Shown piece after piece: positions 12,601 to 23,084 of a stretch of DNA of 64,000 bases. The DNA is from Nemertoderma westbladi (lineage: Eukaryota > Xenacoelomorpha > Nemertodermatida > Nemertodermatidae), in assembly GCA_032718475.1 (NCBI GenBank), contig JAUCBJ010006989.1:21546-85545 (forward strand), in the 5' to 3' direction. Position 1 is the stretch's first letter. Each line of letters opens with the position of its first letter. The translations under genes were made by a program, and so were the position numbers. Under the pieces are notes generated by a model. It had not been told where the DNA came from, did not search any database, and saw only the letters and a program-made list of their open reading frames with translations.

Positions 12601-13677
12601 GACTATCTCTAGATCTGCCTCAACCCTCGCCTGAGTTCCACTCGGGGTAGCCCACACCATGATTATTTCTAGATCTGCCTCAACCCTCGCATGAGTTCCA
12701 GTCGGGGTAGCCCACACCCTGATTATCTCTAGATCTGCCTCAACCCTCGCCTCAGTTCCACTCGGGGTAGCCCACACCCTGATTATCTCTAGATCTTCCT
12801 CAACCCTCGTCTGAGTTCCACTCGGGGTAGCCCACACCCTGATTATCTCTAGATCTGCCTCAACCCTCGCCTGAGTTCCACTCGGGGTAGCCCACACCCT
12901 GATTATCTCTAGATCTTCCTCAACCCTCGTCTGAGTTCCACTCGGGGTAGCCCACACCTTGATTATCTCTAGATCTGCCTCAACCCTCGCCTGAGTTCCA
13001 CTCGGGGTTGCCCACACCCTGATTATCTCTAGATCTGCATCAACCCTCGCATGAGTTCCACTCGGGGTAGCCCACACCCGGATTATCTCTAGATCTTCCT
13101 CAACCCTCGTCTGAGTTCCACTCGGGGTAGCCCACACCCTGATAATCTCTAGATCTGCCTCAACCCTCGTCTGAGTTCCACTCAGGGTAGCCCACATCCT
13201 GATTATCTCTAGATCTGCCTCAACCCTCGCGTCATTTCTACTCGGGGGTAGCCCATACCCTGATTATATCTAAATCTGTCTCAACCCTCGCCTGGGTTCC
13301 ACTCGGGGTAGCCCACATCCTGATTATCTCTAGATCTGCCTCAACCTTCGTCTGAGTTCCACTTGGGGTAACCCACACCCTGATTATCTCTAGATCTGCC
13401 TCAACCCTCGCCTCAGTTCTACTCGGGGTAGCCCACACCATGATTATTTCTAGATCTGCCTCAACCCTCGCCTGGGTTCCACTCGGGGTAGCCCACACCC
13501 GGATTATTTCTAGATCTGCCTCAACCCTCGCCAGAGTTCCACTCGGGGGTAGCCCACACCCTGATTATCTTTAGATCTGCCTCAACCCTCGTCTGAGTTC
13601 CACTCGAGGTAGCCCACATCCTGATTCTCTCTAGATCTGCCTCAACCCTCGCCTGAGTTCCACCGGGGGTAGGGCCA
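6645..13677. repeat. 60-bp minisatellite array, about 117 units
   Basis: Units of 60 bp with the core TCTAGATCTGCCTCAACCCT repeat in direct orientation over about 7.03 kb. Most differences fall in one hexamer (CCTGAG, CCTCAG, CATGAG, CCTTAG, TCTGAG, ACTCAG) and in GATCTG/GATCTT. Because 60 is divisible by three, the minus strand stays open with a 20-residue period (VWATPSGTQARVEADLEIIR) until an indel shifts the frame, for example the 58-bp units near 7262, 7921, 10741 and 11401. The changes in the hexamer alter the amino acid (Q, E, H, K) and there is no start, splice or domain context, so I treat the frames as non-coding. The last units near 13560-13677 are degenerate. Confidence 0.95.
6722..9475. 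repeat. Higher-order copy 1 of the minisatellite
   Basis: The order of unit variants here recurs downstream. Positions 6722-7070 match 9481-9830 at an offset of 2759. Positions 7142-9475 match 10621-12954 at an offset of 3479, including the same rare 58-bp units and TTATTACTCTAG variants. The array is therefore a large segmental tandem duplication. The two copies differ by 720 bp, exactly 12 units, inserted or deleted between 7081 and 10621. Confidence 0.85.
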
Positions 13678-13874
13678 TCCAGGGTCACAATCAAAACAAA
13701 CAACAAACAAAAACAAATATAATAAACATGCTCAACATACAGGTATGTATCGCACCCTAACCCTAAACCTAACCGCCATACAATCAATGATACAGGTGAT
13801 AAACTGCACGATAGCTAAGCCTATATATATTCTATAAGAAAACATATGACGTTGTTTTCGCCGCAAAATGGGTA
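13678..13874. other. Junction sequence with short telomere-like tract
   Basis: This short unique stretch follows the minisatellite. It contains an A/C-rich run and, near 13755-13775, a few degenerate CCCTAA units. The tract is too short to be telomeric in function. Confidence 0.5.
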
Positions 13875-14400
13875 GAACTGGTGAGTAGGCTTTCCAGGAT
13901 TTGGAAGTCACCGAGAATTAATCGGAAACTTAAGGTCCGGTTATTTAGAGCAGCAGTAGTTCCAGTACTCCTCTATGGGAGTCCATGCTGGGCTCTAACT
14001 GCTGAGGACACCAAATCTCTGGACGGCACTTTCACAAGAATGCTACGCCGGGTTCATTGTGTCAAGTTCAATGCACACATCTCCAACAACTATATAACAT
14101 TGGAGGTGTCTCATTGGTTCCCCCAAGCTTGACACTAGAACAAAATCGCCTCCGCTTTGCAGGACATTGCTTTCGCCGTGAGGACCAGCCAGTGCATAAT
14201 CTTCTTCTTTGGCAGCCTCATGGAGTGAATAAGCATGGTGGACAGCCCACGACTTTCTTGAGACGCATCTTAAAGGACACTGGCCTTGAAGATGCGGATG
14301 ATCTAGCAAATGCCATGGGTGATAGGGAGTTGTGGCGGTGCAATTTTGTCGATAAGCCGGCACAGCATTCTTAAAAATGCAGCTCCAATGCAGCATGCCG
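13875..14400 (+). pseudogene. 5'-truncated RTE-like LINE, 3' end of reverse transcriptase
   Basis: The plus strand encodes the C-terminal end of a non-LTR reverse transcriptase protein. One frame (13881-14132) has [20 protein letters not shown] and [13 protein letters not shown] second frame (to 14374) has [16 protein letters not shown] and GDRELWRCN. These are the usual post-RT blocks of RTE-like endonuclease/reverse transcriptase elements. The frame changes near 14100, so the copy is broken, and the 5' part is absent. A closely related, longer copy lies antisense at 19935-21245. Confidence 0.8.
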
Positions 14401-14619
14401 ATCCTAGTAGTAGGAGGGTAGAACTGGGGGTAATTAGAATGTGTTAATGGTAAAATAGTAAATATACCCTATTGTTACCCAAATGCCCAGTAATTAAGCT
14501 GTTTACCTAACTGCCACGGGGAAGGGGGAGGGGGGGGGGGGGGGGGGAGGCTAAGGCTGAGAATATAGAATTCTAGATATTTATATAATATATAATATAT
14601 AAATATATATATCGATAGG
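14401..14619. repeat. Poly(G) tract and TA-rich microsatellite
   Basis: The stretch contains a nearly pure G run at about 14525-14548 followed, after a short spacer, by an AT dinucleotide-rich run (14570-14610). No gene is seen. Confidence 0.8.
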
Positions 14620-14812
14620 GCGGGGTAGCTCAGTTTGTTGAGCGCCGGGCCTGCAATCTATTGGTTGTAGGTTCAACCCCGCCAGGGTCCACTCACTCAG
14701 CCTTTCATCGGGATAGAAGTAGCGCCCACCCCTACCCTCGGGTAGCAGCTATCGAAAGAGGAGCCTTCGGGTCGCCTCCGGCTTCGGCCGACTGTTTACT
14801 TGCTTTTTTGCT
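14620..14812 (+). repeat. tRNA-derived SINE, copy 1 (with head)
   Basis: The 5' part has a good A box (TAGCTCAGTTTG near 14626) and B box (GGTTCAACCCC near 14670), but the acceptor stem does not close. The body contains CAGCCTTTCATC, then GGGTAGCAGCTATCGAAAGA and a GC-rich segment ending CGACTGTTTACTTGC, followed by an AT microsatellite tail. The body is shared with the antisense copy at 54514-54672. That copy lacks the tRNA head but has about 50 bp more in the middle. Confidence 0.8.
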
Positions 14813-14884
14813 TTATATATATATATATATAAATATTATTATTTATATTATAGATTTTATATTTATTAAGTGTTTTATAGCACT

Positions 14885-15046
14885 TATTTCAGTCTTATAA
14901 CCTGTACATATACTAATTCGTTTATTGTTTTGTTTAGATTCAGCCCTTCTGTTACCTGTGTATTTGGTGAAAACCTGATATTCTTCACATGGGGGTAACT
15001 GCAAAGTGAAAAATAACGGTAGAAAGTGTGGTATTCTTCACAAAGG
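14885..15046 (+). mobile_element. Partial copy of the CCCATGTGAAG MITE family
   Basis: This stretch matches the inner and right part of the full copy at 18742-19019: the AACCTGTACATA segment, the TTTATTGTTTTG segment, CAGCCCTTCTGT, and a terminal GGTATTCTTCACA. The left end is missing and the right TIR is altered (CACAAAGGG instead of CACATGGG). Confidence 0.7.
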
Positions 15047-15074
15047 GCCCTAACCCTAAGTCATAATACCAGAA

Positions 15075-15290
15075 ATTTAGCATTGGACGCATTGGAAATT
15101 GGACGCAAATAACCCAAATAATAGCTGAAGCTGATTACTCTAAAAATAAAACTGTAACCTGTTCTATTGTGTTTAGTTTAGTTTATTGTTTTGGTTAAAA
15201 TAACGTAGTAACGGTAAAAATTAAACGTTAATGTAACGGTAAAAATTAACATTGGGGCGGGATATTAATTCGCCAAGATGGGATTTGCAT
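15075..15290 (-). repeat. Dispersed repeat family R2, copy 1
   Basis: Read on the minus strand, this stretch has CGAATTAATAT, then AACAGGTTACAG, TTTTATTTTTAGAG, ATCAGCTTCAGCTATTATTTG, in the same order as at 23085-23290 and 62935-63115. The three copies are diverged and the family is not one I can name. In the other two copies the repeat lies close to a poly(G)/poly(C) run. Confidence 0.6.
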
Positions 15291-15465
15291 CCAGTTCCCC
15301 CCCTGTCTCGCACTATCATATCCTAACATCCGAAACTGCCAAACAGCTTTATATTGTTTGTATGATTTATCTTATTTGAATTAATTTACCTCTCTTTGAT
15401 TAAAGTTAGTTTGATTAATAGTTCGATTCGAACTAGAGCTCATTCGTTCGGGTTCCATGTAAATT

Positions 15466-16190
15466 GAACCAACGTCAATTGAACCACGTCAATTGAAACA
15501 CGTCAATTGAACCATGCGTCAATTGACCCAGCGTCAATTAAACCAGCTCAATTGAACCAAGCGTCAATTGAACCAAGCGTCAATTGAACCAAGCGTCAAT
15601 TGAACCAAGTGTCAGTTGAACCAAGTGGCAATTGAACCAAACGTCAGTTGAACCAAACGTCAATTGAACCAAACGTCAATTGAACCAAGCATAAATAAAC
15701 CCATAATCAAAAAATGTAATATACATAATATAATTAATATTATTAATATTATTCAACCCCATTGAATAAAATAGATCATTCTAGAATCTTCATCCACCAG
15801 TAGAACATTTCGCGATTAAAAAATAACAAATTTGCAATAATTATTATTTTGTTGGTTAAATTAACATTTCATTAAATTGATGCTTGGGTCAATTGACGCA
15901 CGGGTCAATTGACGCATGGGTCAATTGACGCTTGGTTCAATATACGCTTTGTTCAATTGACGCTTGTTTAAATTCACGTTAGGATCAATTGATGGGTGAT
16001 AAACTTTGGTTCTAATGACGTATGGTTCAATTGACGTGTGGTTCAATTGACGTTGGTTCAATTGACACAATGTTAAATTGACGTTGGTTCAATTGACGTG
16101 GTTCAATTGACGTGGTTCAATTGACGTTGGTTCAATTGACGAGGTTCAATTGACGTGGTTCAATTGACTTTGGTTCAGTTGACGTGTCAC
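15466..16190. repeat. Inverted tandem arrays of a CAATTG-centred repeat
   Basis: Left arm (about 15466-15692): roughly fifteen head-to-tail copies of a 12- to 17-bp unit like CGTCAATTGAACCAAG. Right arm (about 15882-16190): a similar number of copies of its reverse complement, GGTTCAATTGACG. A unique AT-rich centre of about 190 bp separates them. The whole could fold into one long imperfect hairpin, as in foldback-type DNA elements. No transposase is encoded. Confidence 0.85.
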
Positions 16191-16828
16191 CGTTCGATTC
16201 ATTCATTGGTTTCCTACGCGGTTTCCTACAGATACAGTAGACAGGCAGATGACGGCTCTCCGTAAGTACGGAAGTACTGCCGTCATTTGTATTCAACACT
16301 GGCACAGAGTTTCCCGAGGGAATTCCGCAAAAAAAGTCCCTGGCGGTTCCTTGCGACCCCAATTCCTCCATTCTATACTTCCCTGGAGTTCCCTTTATCT
16401 GTGTTCCACCGCGACCCCCCACTCCACTTAAACTCCCTCCCATTGAGGAACGCCAACTTCAGTTGCTCATTGAGCGCGATTTAATTGGGGGCTTTTTGCA
16501 GCTGACTGAACCTGTTATTTCTACGTGGCTAAAGGGAATCGCAGGATACGGACGATCTGAGTTCCAAGTATTACTTTTCGTATTCCATTACGTATATATT
16601 GGACAGAGAACAGGCTTCACTTTTGCCAAAGCGGCAACTTTGCTCGGACGTGTTTTGTATCGGCGGTATATATTAGTATTTGTGTGACGACTCTGAGAGC
16701 TCAAACTGAGTTGAGCGACCCCATAATCAGTCTGATAAAATGACCACAGGTCTTTAGTAGATAATGTAGACTTTATTTTATTAGCTTCCTTATCGTGATA
16801 TAAAACGTCAGATGGAATTAGTATACGG
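16191..16828. other. No gene recognised
   Basis: There are short open frames on both strands in 16190-16690, but none has a recognisable domain and they overlap one another. The GC content is somewhat higher than the surroundings. Confidence 0.4.
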
Positions 16829-16962
16829 CCCATGTGAATAATACCAGACTTTCTGCCGTTATATTTCACTTTGCATTTACCCCCATGTGAAGAATACAAG
16901 GTTTTCACCAAAAACACAGGTTACAGAAGGGCTTAATCTAACCAAAACAATAAACGAATTAG
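16829..16962 (-). mobile_element. Partial copy of the CCCATGTGAAG MITE family
   Basis: It starts with the family TIR (CCCATGTGAATAATACCAG, one change from consensus) and follows the 17614 copy through the GCCGTTATATTTCACTTTGC, GGTTTTCACCAAAA and CAATAAACGAATTAGTA segments. It then breaks off near 16962 into unrelated sequence that carries CGTGGGG and TTCGCGCAGCACG. Confidence 0.75.
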
Positions 16963-17613
16963 TACACGTTCGTGGGGACTTCGCGCAGCACGTAGTCGGC
17001 AAGCCTTGGCATACGGTTCATATAGAGCAAATGGAGCATGTCTAGTTTGAACCCCATATCCCATGCTATAAATGTATTCATTCGATATACAATCATATGT
17101 TAATCCGCTAGGTGGTGTCAAATTGTTATTCTGCAATTTCGTACTTACCAGTGCAGCACTGTACAGCAGTACCGTACCGGTAGGCCTATGTCATTACTTC
17201 TGAGTCTCTAGCGGATCCCCAATTAAATGTCTTAACTTTTCAATTTCGTAAAAGATAGACTTCATGATTCTCTACAGGCCACCAAAATTTCAGCTCAGGA
17301 AAATGAGGCCTTCCCGAGAAATTTAACATTCTCTAAAAACCACATAATCTGTCGTAGCTGACGTCAGACTGCATGATTTTTCACCAAACTTTACAAACTT
17401 TCTAAACTTTCTCTCTACTACTTACCTACTAAGTTTGGTTCAATTCCGAACCAGCGATGCCGAGAAATTCGCGTTCAAACATTTACCAGACAGACAGACA
17501 GACAGACAGACAGGCAGACAGACAGACAGACGGACATGCCCCATTTGCCCTATATGAACCGTATGCCAAGGCTCGCCGACTACGTGTCTCGCCCCACATG
17601 TACAGGTTATAAG
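16963..17613. repeat. Spacer with inverted duplicate and (CAGA)n microsatellite
   Basis: A segment around 16985-17045 recurs in inverted orientation at about 17535-17595 (shared core ATGAACCGTATGCCAAGGC). A CAGA tetranucleotide microsatellite occupies about 17487-17533. I see no gene. Confidence 0.7.
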
Positions 17614-17907
17614 GCCCATGTGAAGAATACCAGACTTTCTGCCGTTATATTTCACTTTGCAGTTACCCCCATGTGAAGAATACCAGGTTTTCACCAAAAC
17701 CACAGGTTACAGAAGGGCTGAATCTAACCAAAACAATAAACGAATTAGTATATGTACAGGTTATAAGACAGAAATAAGCGCTATAAAACACTTAATAAAG
17801 ATAAATTAAAAAAAAATAAAAAATCTTCATATATAAATAATCACCAATAAAATCATTCCAATAAAAAGTCGACCGAAAAGTGAAATCCTGGTATTCTTCA
17901 CATGGGC
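17614..17907. mobile_element. MITE with 20-bp terminal inverted repeats, full copy
   Basis: The element begins with GCCCATGTGAAGAATACCAG and ends with the exact reverse complement, spanning 294 bp. The interior is non-coding and AT-rich. No convincing target-site duplication can be read. Five related copies (14885, 16829, 17614, 17906, 18742) lie within about 4.2 kb. Confidence 0.85.
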
Positions 17908-18041
17908 GGGTTATAAGACAGAAATAAGCGCTATAAAACACTTAATAAAGTTAAATTAAAAAAAATAAAAAATCTTCATATATAAAATTCCAATAAAAAG
18001 TCGACCGAAAAGTGAAATCCTGGTATTCTTCACATGGGCGT
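17906..18041. mobile_element. Partial tandem copy of the same MITE
   Basis: It repeats the right half of the 17614 element (GGTTATAAGACAG, TCTTCATATATAAA, GTCGACCGAAAAGTGAAATC) and ends with the same TIR, directly adjoining it. The left half is absent. This looks like a local duplication of the 3' half. Confidence 0.8.
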
Positions 18042-18741
18042 AGTATACGGTAGTTTAGTTGGTGTGTACATGGTAGTCCATACTTGTCCTTGAGCTCTAC
18101 TAATAAAAGCAATAGGTATTGGAAATCGTCCTTACGGTTACGGACAGGAAAATAACTATCCGTATTTAAAGTAAACCATGTTTCACTTTTCATTTCGTAC
18201 TTTTTAGTAATTGTATACTATGTTTCAGTTTTCACTTCGCAATGCCTTATTAATAGCCTACTGTACTGCTGTCAGACAGTTCTGCTGCAGTTTGGCGGCA
18301 TGCAGTAGGCCTAACTGTTGAACCAGTATTTGTTGTCTTTATTATTTACTACAGTACAGTCTGTATGTATAGTCCGGTTCCGGTAACGGAACCATCCTCA
18401 ATTTCGTAGTACCGTACGTATAGGCCTACCGGCTGACCGGTAATGATACTTACTAAAAAACAAACTACAGTACAGTCAGACATTCTGAGTCTGACACAGA
18501 CGGCAGGACGAGGACGGTACTCGGTCAGTCGGTTGCGATAAGGTAGGATCTTTGCTTAGGCCTAGAGGCTGAGAGGTATATAGACTACTGCCTATATTAT
18601 CAGATTATAGGTCTAGATAAGGTCTATAGGCCGAGCATTATGAATTACTACCAGTACCGGTACCAACATCCTTACATACACCAGCTGACCTGCACGTCTG
18701 GTATAGATAGAGCCATACAGTAGTATGTATAAGCGTTAAGC
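18042..18741. other. No gene recognised
   Basis: The stretch is rich in short palindromic words such as ACCGGT, AGGCCT and GTAC. It has no open frame of note. Confidence 0.4.
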
Positions 18742-19019
18742 GCCCATGTGAAGAATGCCAGGATTATACTTTTCGGTCGACTTTTTATTGGAATTTTATA
18801 TATGAAGGCTTTTTGTTTGTAATTAAATTAAGTCAGTAAGTGTTTTATAGCGCATATTTCTGTCTTGTAACCTGTACATATAGGTACTAATTCGCTTATT
18901 GTTTTGGTTAATTTCAGCCCTTCTGTAAACTGTGTTTTTGGTGAAAACTGTGTATTCTTCACATGGCGGTAAGTGCAAAGTCAAATATAACGGCAGAAAG
19001 TCTGTTATTCTTCACATGG
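18742..19019. mobile_element. MITE with terminal inverted repeats, full copy in reverse orientation
   Basis: It starts GCCCATGTGAAGAATGCCAG and ends TTATTCTTCACATGG, and its interior is the reverse of the 17614 copy (GTCGACTTTTTATTGG, then TTTATAGCGC, then CAGCCCTTCTGT). It is 278 bp long and non-coding. Confidence 0.8.
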
Positions 19020-19429
19020 TCGGTATTATACTGTAAGACGTTTTATATTATTTTGTGTTTAATTTTCCTTATGTTTTATAATTTGTTGGTTGTCTTATTG
19101 TATGTATACACTTTTTTTGACAGTGGTGTCTCCTCAAATAATATAATACGGTACTGTATCAGAGCCTACCGTACGGTAGTTGGTTTTTACCTTATCGTAC
19201 CATGCATAGCGGTGTTACCATGTGGCATTTGTAACGATTGCAGCGTTTCCCAATCAGCCAATGTCTTGCATAGAGACCTAACTTATTCTACTAAAAAATC
19301 ATGATTGAAACAGACTGATTGTGTGTGATATATGTGATATACTGTTTACCTCTGTAGGGATGTTTCAGACCTACTTGCTGACTACCTTTCTCTGACTGGT
19401 TGGTATCGACTGAACTGAAACTGAAAGTA
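19020..19429. promoter_or_regulatory. 5' flank of the DHX36 gene
   Basis: This stretch upstream of the helicase start contains no recognisable gene. It may hold the 5' UTR and promoter, but no core promoter motif stands out clearly. Confidence 0.3.
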
Positions 19430-22400
19430 ATGGCAGACGGTGGAGAGGAAAGGTCTACCGAGAACAATGATCGTGACCCTGTATTTAAATTTCTTAAAGA
19501 AATTGAAGAAACGTTTCCACCCGAACAACAGGAAGTTCAGCTTCCAGATGATTTTCTTAAACCGCGACTGGCAATTTATCAACAGCTGAGCAATGCTGTG
19601 GAACCCGACCAATCTGTAGACGATAAACTCAAAGCAGAAATAAAACCATCTCCGTTGAAAGAGAAACGTGAGAGTCTGCCTGTTTATAAACAACGAGAGG
19701 CGATTATTGATATGATCAATGATAACCAAGTCTGTTTGATATCTGGTCTAACTGGCTGTGGTAAAACTACACAAGTAACGCAATACATTCTCGAGGAGTT
19801 TATACAGCAAGGTTTATTCATAATATTACTTAATAGTTAATACGATGTTTAATATCAATGTGCAGCTTACGGGTTACAGAGTGGCATGTTATTCTAACCA
19901 AATCACAATCGATAATCAAAGCATTATAGCTGCATTATATATATATTACATATATATTTAGAATGCTGTGCCGGCTTGTCGACAAAATTGCGCCACAACT
20001 CCCTATCACCCATGACATTTTTGCTAGATCATCCGCATCATAAAGGCCAGTGTCCTTTAAGATGCGTCTCAAGAAAGTCGTGGGCCGTCCACCATGCTTA
20101 TTCACTCCATCATAAGGTCGCCAAAGCACAATATTATGCATTGGCTGGTCCTCACGGCGAAAGCAATGTCCTGCAAAGCGGAGGCGGTTTTCAACTAGTG
20201 TCAGGGCTTGGGGGAACCAATGAGACACCTCCAATGTTATATGTTATATAGTGTCTGGTTGGAGATGTGTGCATTGTACTTGACACCGTTAACCCGGCGT
20301 AGCATTCTTGTGAATGTGCCATCCAGAGATTTGGTGTCCTCAGCAGTTAGAGCCCAGCATGGACTCCCATAGAGGAATACTGGAATTAATGCTGCTCTAA
20401 ATAATCGGACCTTAAGTTTCCGATGAATTCTATGTGACTTCCAAATCCTGGAAAGCCCATTCAAGGCTGCCCATGCCTTTCCCTTACGTATTCGAAGGTC
20501 CTCACCTGACTTCCGGATCCATGATCCCAGGTAACAAAAGTCGTCCACATGCTCAAGCATACCATCCTTTGAGCTTATGCTCATCCGATGAGAGACTTGC
20601 TGAGAACTTTCAAAGTTAACTGTCAAAATTTTGGTCTTTTTGGAGTTAATAAAAAGACCAACACTAGAAGCAGCGTGTTCTAATGAGCTGAGGAGCCGTT
20701 GGGCTCCCTCTAGTGATTCTGAGAGCACTCCTAAGTCATCAGCAAAGTCTAGATCAGTTAGGTACTGTACTTGGCTGGATTTCCTTTACTTCTGGAGCCA
20801 GAAGGTGGAATTATCATCACCCCCATCATCATTATGATGATCTAAGGACATGCGTAGAACATAGTCAACCACAATTATGAACAAGAATGGCGCAAGTGTG
20901 TCTCCCTGGAGGACTCCCCATCCCATAACACTTCGAATGGTTCTGTGTCACCATCAACAGTAGACACAAATGTTGTCGAACCATCGTATACTGATCTGAT
21001 TGCTGCAATAATTTTATCAGGAATCCCATAAAATGAAAGTATGCTGAACATAAGTGAGCGAGAGACTGAATCAAAGGCCTTGAAGAAGTCAACAAAGATA
21101 ACAGTCAGATACCGTCTTTCTTTTTTGATAACTCTTCAATTATCCTTCTAAGTGCCAAAATGGGCTCCATGTTCCCACGACCTTTACGGAACCCATTCTG
21201 ATTTCCACGGAGCAGTCTCTCAATGGGATCCTTGATTTCGATTTAATAGAATTCTATTGTATTTTTTTACTGTATTACTTTGCAGCAATCGAGATCAATG
21301 AGATTCCCCGAAAAGAACCATAGTGTGTTAGGTTGCCCTTCTTGGGAACTGGCACCAACTTATTTGTTTTCATTTCTTGTGGTCAAATGTGCTGGAGTAT
21401 GGAATACAAAATAAATATACATATGTATATTGTATATTTAGTATTCCATGGCTGGAATATTTTTCAAGATCTTCAAAAAACCTTTCAAACGAGCCATAAA
21501 TCATCAAATTTTGGTGAAAAAATGATGGAGTAGTAATTTAAAAATTGAAATGTCTACAAATGTAATTTTGAGATAGTTTTATTTAACGTTTGAACCTTCC
21601 AGCAAAAGCCTGTATGTTTGTGGTGTGTTAATCAGTTAGAAATGTTTGGCACTAAGGCTCTACTACTCTTTTTCAATCTACTGTAAAGAAAGCTGAACAT
21701 AATTAACTGAGAAAATCTTACTTAAAGGTTTTGGAGTATACAATATACATACATCCTAGATTTATGCCCCACGCCACGGTCAATCAACTAAAGGCTGAGA
21801 GATCTCATAATATTGACAGTCACAATGAGTGAATGTCAATAGCAGTCTGACTCTGACAGTAATTATTGATATTTTCGGTGAATTAGTGGTTTCACACACA
21901 TTTACTGTATTCCTATAAATTTATTTCTTATAAACAACCCAACACAACACTTAACTTAACTAATACTTACAGGTACAGCTTTTAACAAAGTCATGTTATC
22001 TATCGTTCAGGTTGGTTAGAACAGGTCACCTCCAATCTGGAAGTCCCCAGTTCGTTCTGCAGACTTTGCTAAGCAGTGCCCAGATGTGCCAAATTAGGAT
22101 TATAGTAGAGTAGTTATACTGTAGTAACAACATAACAATACAAAATACACCAAACATTACATTACATTTAAAACTAATATAAAGTAATTACGGTGCACAA
22201 TAAAATTATTAATAACCTAATAATTTATTGTAGAACTATTTACTATTCTACGTATTCCTATTGCACACTGATCAGATCACTGAGACGTGAGATTTTACTT
22301 CCGATTTAATATAATATTTATTATAATTTAGGCCCACATGGCAAGTTACAAAATTCACTCATTAACACTTTAAGCTTTTAGATTTTAAATAAATTAAATT

Positions 22401-23053
22401 AAATAAATTTTTGTGTGTCTGTAAGACATCATAATACCGATAATATTTGTTTACGGTAACCAATCGGTCACCAATTATAAAGGCCTACATGACAATGTTT
22501 CTTTGTATGTAGGTTACGGTTCACGTTGTAACATTGTCTGCACTCAGCCACGACGCATATCAGCAGTGTCCGTAGCTGAACGTGTCGCACAAGAGAGAGG
22601 CGAACCTTTGGGATTCAGTGTCGGATATGCGATCCGGTTCCAGAAGAGGTTGCCTAGGAAACACGCCTCTATACTCTACTGCACCACCGGGGTTCTGCTT
22701 AAATGCTTCGTGGCGGACCCTAACTTACCGAGGTCGGTTGGACTATCATACTGTAACAGAATTCCGAAATTTACTCAGCCAAGATTCATACATTTTTGTG
22801 AATATAGTGCCTCAATTAATTATACATCCTATGTACGTACAGTATGCCTTATTGGAAATTGAGCTGCATATTTGTCTACTGTATTTGATTTGGTTTTTTG
22901 TTATTGTGTTAGGTTTATTTTTGAGTTACGTTTTTGGAGTCCTGTACCGATATTTCGTTTTTGTTCAGATGGAGTCACATTATCTTAGACGAAATTCACG
23001 AACGCAATCTATTCGAAGACTTTCTCATGATTATACTGCGAGATCTGGTCCAG
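19430..23053 (+). CDS. DHX36-type DEIH-box RNA helicase, first three visible exons
   Basis: DHX36 (RHAU) is a DEAH/RHA-family helicase that unwinds G-quadruplex nucleic acid; the role is from the family. Exon 1 is 19430-19811 ([12 protein letters not shown]), exon 2 is 22513-22732 and exon 3 is 22969-23053. The joins are clean: G|GT gives QQGYGSRC and AG|A gives LPRWSH. Motifs in order are: [10 protein letters not shown]; motif [30 protein letters not shown] (motif Ia); [17 protein letters not shown]; and motif II DEIHERN, followed by [15 protein letters not shown] and a GTAGGT donor. DEIH plus the ERN continuation points to DHX36 rather than DHX9 or DHX57. Motif I has Leu where Glu is usual (GETG). 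The next exon (motif III SAT onward) is not seen in the window, so the gene is either split by a very long, transposon-filled intron or incomplete. A short N-terminus without a Gly-rich region suggests a possible missing 5' exon. Confidence 0.82.
19935..21245 (-). pseudogene. 5'-truncated RTE-like LINE inside DHX36 intron 1, antisense
   Basis: On the minus strand the parts of a non-LTR reverse transcriptase appear in order, with frameshifts between them: [14 protein letters not shown] (near 21180), [17 protein letters not shown] (near 21080), [19 protein letters not shown] (near 20920), the catalytic FADD in [11 protein letters not shown] (near 20745), then the same C-terminal blocks as at 13875-14400 ([20 protein letters not shown]). 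The 3' end runs into an AT dinucleotide tail near 19935. At least three frame breaks mean the copy is dead. The 5' end is truncated near 21245. Confidence 0.85.
21246..22512. other. Rest of DHX36 intron 1
   Basis: This is AT-rich intron sequence. It contains a diverged SINE remnant near 22015-22095 related to the one at 686-790. It ends in a GTATGTAG acceptor for exon 2. Confidence 0.6.
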
Positions 23054-23084
23054 GTAGGTTGGAGCCGGGGGGGGGGGGGGTGAG

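Noticed and set aside
6645-13677. CRISPR-like appearance of regularly spaced repeats
   Set aside because: Units are contiguous 60-bp copies with no unique spacers, in a eukaryotic context with introns. It is a minisatellite.
13752-13775. Interstitial telomere
   Set aside because: Only a few degenerate CCCTAA units; similar short pieces occur near 15047 and 54955. Too little to support telomere fusion.
6954-13787. Series of minus-strand frames of 60-292 codons in the minisatellite
   Set aside because: They are produced by a 60-bp unit with no stop in one frame. There is no start, splice or domain context and the variation recodes residues freely.
14620-14690. Functional tRNA gene
   Set aside because: A and B boxes are present but the acceptor stem does not close and a conserved SINE body follows; a second body copy exists at 54514.
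16132-16687. Overlapping 60-100 codon frames on both strands
   Set aside because: Mutually overlapping, no domains, located beside the CAATTG array; treated as chance.
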